DNA from: PFJX01 sp040751755
GTDB taxonomy: Bacteria > Pseudomonadota > Gammaproteobacteria > Burkholderiales > Thiobacillaceae
Reading direction: 5' to 3'
NCBI GenBank assembly: GCA_040751755.1
Contig: JBFMHC010000046.1
Span: 62,001-126,000, forward strand
Length of the DNA stretch: 64,000 nucleotides
In this document: in pieces, positions 61,253 to 64,000 of the stretch
How the letters are laid out: the number at the start of each line of letters is the position of its first letter
How positions within the stretch are numbered: the stretch's first letter is position 1
The notes under the pieces: generated by a model
Databases searched by the model: none
What the model was told of the DNA's origin: nothing
Seen by the model: only the letters and a program-made list of their open reading frames with translations
Made by a program: the position numbers and the translations under genes

Positions 61253-62266
61253 ATGTCTTACCAGGTGACGATCCAGCCCAGTGGCCACCAGTTTACCGTC
61301 AACGAGGGCGAGACCCTGCTCGCCGCCGCGCTGAACGCGGGCTTCGCCTTTCCCTACGGTTGCCGGAATGGTGCCTGCGGCGCGTGCAAGGGCAAGGTGA
61401 TGGCGGGCGCGGTGGACTACGGCGCGCACCAGGACGCGGCGCTTACCCACGAAGACAAGGCCAAGGGCCTGGCCCTGTTCTGCTGTGCCACCGCGAAGAG
61501 TGACCTGACCCTGGAGGTGAAGGAGGTCGGGATCGCCAAGGACATCCCGGTCAAGACCCTGCCCTGTCGCATCGAGCGCATGGAGAAACTGGCGCACGAC
61601 GTCATGGCGGTGTGGCTCAAGCTGCCCTCCAACGAACGTCTGCAGTTCCTGCCCGGCCAGTACATCGACTTCCTGCTCAAGGACGGCACGCGGCGCAGCT
61701 TCTCGCTGGCCAACACGCCTGAGGAGGACGCCCTGTTGGAGCTGCACATCCGCCACGTGCCGGGCGGCAAGTTCACCGACCACGTGTTCAACGCCATGAA
61801 GGTGAAGGACATCATGCGCCTCAATGGTCCGCACGGCAGCTTCTTCCTGCGCGAGTCCGACAAGCCGGCGATCTTTGTCGCCGGCGGCACCGGCTTCGCG
61901 CCGATCAAGAGCATCCTCGGCCACGCCTTCCACCACGAGGTGGACCGCGAATTCGTGCTGTACTGGGGCGCCAAGACGCTGGCCGACCTGTACCAGCCCC
62001 TGGTGCCCTCGGGCTGGCAGCAGGCGCACCGCAACTTCAGCTTCATCCCCGTGCTCTCCGCGCCGGCCGCGGGTGACAACTGGGCCGGCCGCAGCGGCTA
62101 TGTGCATGAGGCGGTGCTGGCGGACTTCGCGGACCTGTCCGGCTACGAGGTCTACGCCTGCGGCGCGCCGCCCATGGTGCAGGCGGCCCGGCGGGAGTTC
62201 ATGGCGCGCGGCCTGCCCGAGGACGCCTTCTTCTCGGATTCCTTCGACTTTCAGTCGCCGGCCTGA
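61253..62266 (+). CDS. 2Fe-2S flavin reductase (CDP-6-deoxy-glucoseen reductase-like)
   Basis: The 337-residue protein has an N-terminal plant-type 2Fe-2S domain with cluster ligands in PYGCRNGACGACKGKV and FCCATAK. A ferredoxin-NADP reductase module follows, with the FAD site RRSFSLANTP and the NAD(P)H region IFVAGGTGFAPIKSILGHA and VYACGAPPMVQAARREF. Proteins of this layout are often named AscD or CDP-6-deoxy-delta-3,4-glucoseen reductase; in betaproteobacteria they are general electron-transfer reductases whose partner is not encoded alongside. AGAGGAA precedes the ATG. It overlaps the hemY-like gene convergently by 16 nt. Confidence 0.9.
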   Translation: MSYQVTIQPSGHQFTVNEGETLLAAALNAGFAFPYGCRNGACGACKGKVMAGAVDYGAHQDAALTHEDKAKGLALFCCATAKSDLTLEVKEVGIAKDIPVKTLPCRIERMEKLAHDVMAVWLKLPSNERLQFLPGQYIDFLLKDGTRRSFSLANTPEEDALLELHIRHVPGGKFTDHVFNAMKVKDIMRLNGPHGSFFLRESDKPAIFVAGGTGFAPIKSILGHAFHHEVDREFVLYWGAKTLADLYQPLVPSGWQQAHRNFSFIPVLSAPAAGDNWAGRSGYVHEAVLADFADLSGYEVYACGAPPMVQAARREFMARGLPEDAFFSDSFDFQSPA

Positions 62267-62670
62267 GGCGGCGACTCAGGCGCCTCGGCCGGCAGTCTCG
62301 CCTTGAGGCGCGCCAGCAGGTCCTGCGCGCCGCAGTCCCGCGCCTTCCTCAACAGCTTGTCGAGCTTGCGCGCATCGCCGTCGAAGTGGGCGCGCAGCGC
62401 CTCCAGCAGCGCCTCGTCGGCGGCGGCCTGGTGCCGTTGCCGGCGCCAGGCGCGCAGGTCCTCGGGCAGGCGCAGCGCGGTGCGCGCGAGGTGCATGAGG
62501 AAGCTGATCAGCACGAAGCCGCCTGCCAGCAGCACCACGGTGAGCAGGAAGGACATCTCCATGCGCCAGGGCGGGAACACGACGATCACGTAGCCCTGGT
62601 CGACGCGCGCCAGCAGGGTGACCGCGACGGCCATCGCGAACAGCGCCAGCAGCCAGAAGGCGGCCCTCAT
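62251..62670 (-). CDS. hemY: HemY-like membrane domain, shortened (no TPR domain)
   Basis: The ORF encodes 139 residues. The two N-terminal membrane helices of HemY are clear (LLALFAMAVAVTLLARV, SFLLTVVLLAGGFVLISFLM), with the family loop GYVIVVFPPWRMEMSF and ARTALRLPEDLRAWRRQR after them. Full HemY proteins are about 390-420 residues with a large TPR domain. This one stops soon after the helical linker (EALLEALRAHFDG). It is the last gene of hemD-hemX-hemY and overlaps the convergent reductase gene. Either a real short form or a 3' deletion that left a new terminus. Confidence 0.8.
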   Translation of the reverse strand: MRAAFWLLALFAMAVAVTLLARVDQGYVIVVFPPWRMEMSFLLTVVLLAGGFVLISFLMHLARTALRLPEDLRAWRRQRHQAAADEALLEALRAHFDGDARKLDKLLRKARDCGAQDLLARLKARLPAEAPESPPQAGD

Positions 62671-63689
62671 TCCTTGTTGCCCCGCGCCGCGCGCACCGCC
62701 TTCAGGCTGGCCTGGATCTGCGCGTCGCGCAGGGCCAGCGGGGCCTTCAGCAGCTCGCCGAGGCTGGCCTGGAAGGCCTGGGTCGCGGGGTCGCGCGGGT
62801 TGAAGTAGCGCGCCACCCAGTCGCGCGCGGCGGCGAGGTCGGCGCGGAACGCCGCCTCGTCGCGCTGCAGCACGTCGAGGCGCGCGGCGAGCAGGCGCAG
62901 CTTCAGGTTCTGCTGCAGGAAGTAGTGCTGCGAGGGCGTCAGCAGCGGCAGCTCGGGATGGTCCAGACGGCGGATGCGCAGCAGGCCCTTGATCTCGTTC
63001 CATGCCTCGCGGCCGAACGCCCCCAGGGTGTCGAGCGAGACGCCGCGCGCGGCGGGCGCGGGGGGTGGCGCGGGCTCGCTGTCCGACTCCGGCTTGAGGG
63101 AGTCGACGGCGTGGACCAGGGTCTCGATGCGCGCGTTCATGCCGTCGATGTCCGCCGCCGGCATCAGCTTCAGGCGTGCCGTGTCCTGCACGATGGCGGT
63201 GCGCAGGGCCGCGAACTGCGGCTTGCCGAGCTGTGCGAGGCGCGTGTCCGCGGCCTCCAGGCCGATCAGCGCGGCCTTCACGTTGCCTGCCAGCTGCAGC
63301 TGCTGCTGCGCCAGCAGGAGGGTCTGCTCGATGTCCGCGACCACGCGCTCGTCGGCGCTGTCGGCCAGCGCCTCGTACATGGCGGTGAGGGCGAGCTGCT
63401 GGTTCTGCGCCTCCTGCGCGCGGGTCTCCAGCGCCACCAGGCGGTTCTGCAGGTCCGCCAGCGCCTCGTTCGCCGCCTTCGCGGCGGCGCGCGCCTCGCG
63501 GCTGGCGGCGTCCGATTCGCCGATGCGGCGTGCCAGCTGGGTCTCCAGGGACTGCGTGCGCGTGTAGCCCTGCAGGCCCAGCCAGGCCACGCCGGCCACG
63601 GCGAGCAGGGCCAGGACCAGGGCGGCGGGGGCCAGCCATGCCTGGGGCGGCGCGGCGGCGGGGGCGGTGGGCGGTGGGGTCTCAGTCAT
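62667..63689 (-). CDS. hemX: HemX-like membrane protein
   Basis: This 340-residue protein has a proline-rich start and one membrane helix (AALVLALLAVAGVAWLGLQG), then a long coiled coil (about residues 45-125, with REARAAAKAANEALADLQNR) and a helical C-terminal domain (NEIKGLLRIRRLDHPELPLL, QHYFLQQNLKLRLLAARLDV). It matches the HemX family encoded between hemD and hemY, with no methyltransferase domain of its own. Function in heme synthesis is unclear. It overlaps hemD by 8 nt and hemY by 4 nt. Confidence 0.9.
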   Translation of the reverse strand: MTETPPPTAPAAAPPQAWLAPAALVLALLAVAGVAWLGLQGYTRTQSLETQLARRIGESDAASREARAAAKAANEALADLQNRLVALETRAQEAQNQQLALTAMYEALADSADERVVADIEQTLLLAQQQLQLAGNVKAALIGLEAADTRLAQLGKPQFAALRTAIVQDTARLKLMPAADIDGMNARIETLVHAVDSLKPESDSEPAPPPAPAARGVSLDTLGAFGREAWNEIKGLLRIRRLDHPELPLLTPSQHYFLQQNLKLRLLAARLDVLQRDEAAFRADLAAARDWVARYFNPRDPATQAFQASLGELLKAPLALRDAQIQASLKAVRAARGNKE

Positions 63690-64000
63690 GCGTGAAGTAT
63701 TCCACAAGGGCGGCGAGCAGTTGCGCCTCGCCGCCCTCGCTCACCACCACCTCGCGGAAGCCCAGCTGCCGCGCATGCTCGGCGATGCGCGGGTGCGGCA
63801 CGAACAGGGGGAGTCGGCGCAGCATGTCCCGGCCGGCGTCGCCGAGGAGCCGCAGGAGGTTGTCCAGGGTCTCGCCGCTGTAGGCGGTGACGGCGTGGAC
63901 CCCGCCCGCCGCGAGGCGCGCCAGGAGCGGCGCGGGGTCCACGCCCTCGGGCAGGCCGCGCCGGTAGCACACGGCGTGGCCCACCTCGGCGCCGCGCGCC
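63682..64000 (-). CDS. hemD: Uroporphyrinogen-III synthase, C-terminal part
   Basis: The frame enters from the right edge and ends at 63682. The visible 105 or so residues include GAEVGHAVCYRRGLPEGVD, VHAVTAYSGETLDNLLRLLG, RLPLFVPHPRIAEHARQLGF and REVVVSEGGEAQLLAALVEY, which match the C-terminal domain of HemD. The enzyme closes and flips the D ring of hydroxymethylbilane to give uroporphyrinogen III. It is followed by hemX and the short hemY. Confidence 0.92.
   Translation of the reverse strand, partial: ARGAEVGHAVCYRRGLPEGVDPAPLLARLAAGGVHAVTAYSGETLDNLLRLLGDAGRDMLRRLPLFVPHPRIAEHARQLGFREVVVSEGGEAQLLAALVEYFTHD

Overview
The window is a high-GC, gene-dense chromosomal segment of a betaproteobacterium. 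The gene content fits the Nitrosomonadales (Thiobacillaceae or Sulfuricellaceae-like), but genus cannot be settled from sequence alone. Pointers are the DUF2782/BPSS1780/polA neighbourhood, the order flhB-flhA-flhF-flhG-fliA-motC-motD, an XrtA/PEP-CTERM exopolysaccharide cluster, and the block algH-ruvX-pyrR-pyrB-pyrC'. No rRNA, CRISPR array, transposase, integrase or phage gene was seen. One tRNA (Met, CAT) is present.

Layout. 1-4.3 kb: a cut-off membrane protein, a methyltransferase and polA (minus strand). 4.3-7.7 kb: LOG-family protein, DUF2782, BPSS1780 membrane protein, a diheme cytochrome c and a TauE/SafE-like membrane protein. 7.7-11.7 kb: hslU without an adjacent hslV, a small membrane protein, then an Lgt-like membrane enzyme overlapping a COG1964/Tes-like radical SAM protein. 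11.8-13.7 kb: an unusual alanine-rich helical-repeat protein with its own terminator. 13.8-21.6 kb: flagellar export, placement, sigma factor and stator genes, followed convergently by a candidate PilZ-like protein. 23.4-26.4 kb: two thioredoxin-fold proteins translationally coupled to a TolC-like channel and a short adaptor. 26.5-33.5 kb: tRNA-Met, a Cus-type Cu/Ag efflux operon with a small metal-ligand-rich protein, and an orphan NarL-type regulator. 33.5-35.5 kb: greB, mlaA and two small proteins. 35.7-44.5 kb: the XrtA-type exopolysaccharide operon (export lipoprotein, chain-length protein, tyrosine kinase, outer-membrane barrel, ATPase, deacetylase, FemAB-like protein, glycosyltransferase), with an asparagine-synthase-like gene facing it. 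46.3-56.4 kb: housekeeping genes (prlC, gamma carbonic anhydrase, GAF protein, cnoX, pyrimidine operon, ruvX, algH, phrB). 56.6-60.4 kb: a PEP-CTERM protein, a repeat-rich intergenic region, a DOMON-like/DUF1343 pair, and a tandem pair of small secreted paralogues with duplicated control regions. 60.4-64 kb: an epimerase-like protein, a 2Fe-2S flavin reductase and the end of a hem gene group with a drastically shortened hemY.

Most worth attention: (i) the Lgt-like/Tes-like pair, a candidate lipid-modifying module; (ii) the duplicated small-peptide cassette with a conserved TGTAT-N8-ATACA palindrome; (iii) the solenoid repeat protein; (iv) a FlhG that has lost its P-loop; (v) the thioredoxin/TolC/adaptor operon without a pump. 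Two apparent frameshifts, in mlaA and the XrtA-associated kinase, both fall in poly-C runs and may be sequencing errors or slippage sites. A GC-rich palindromic repeat occurs four times, two of them in frame inside polA.
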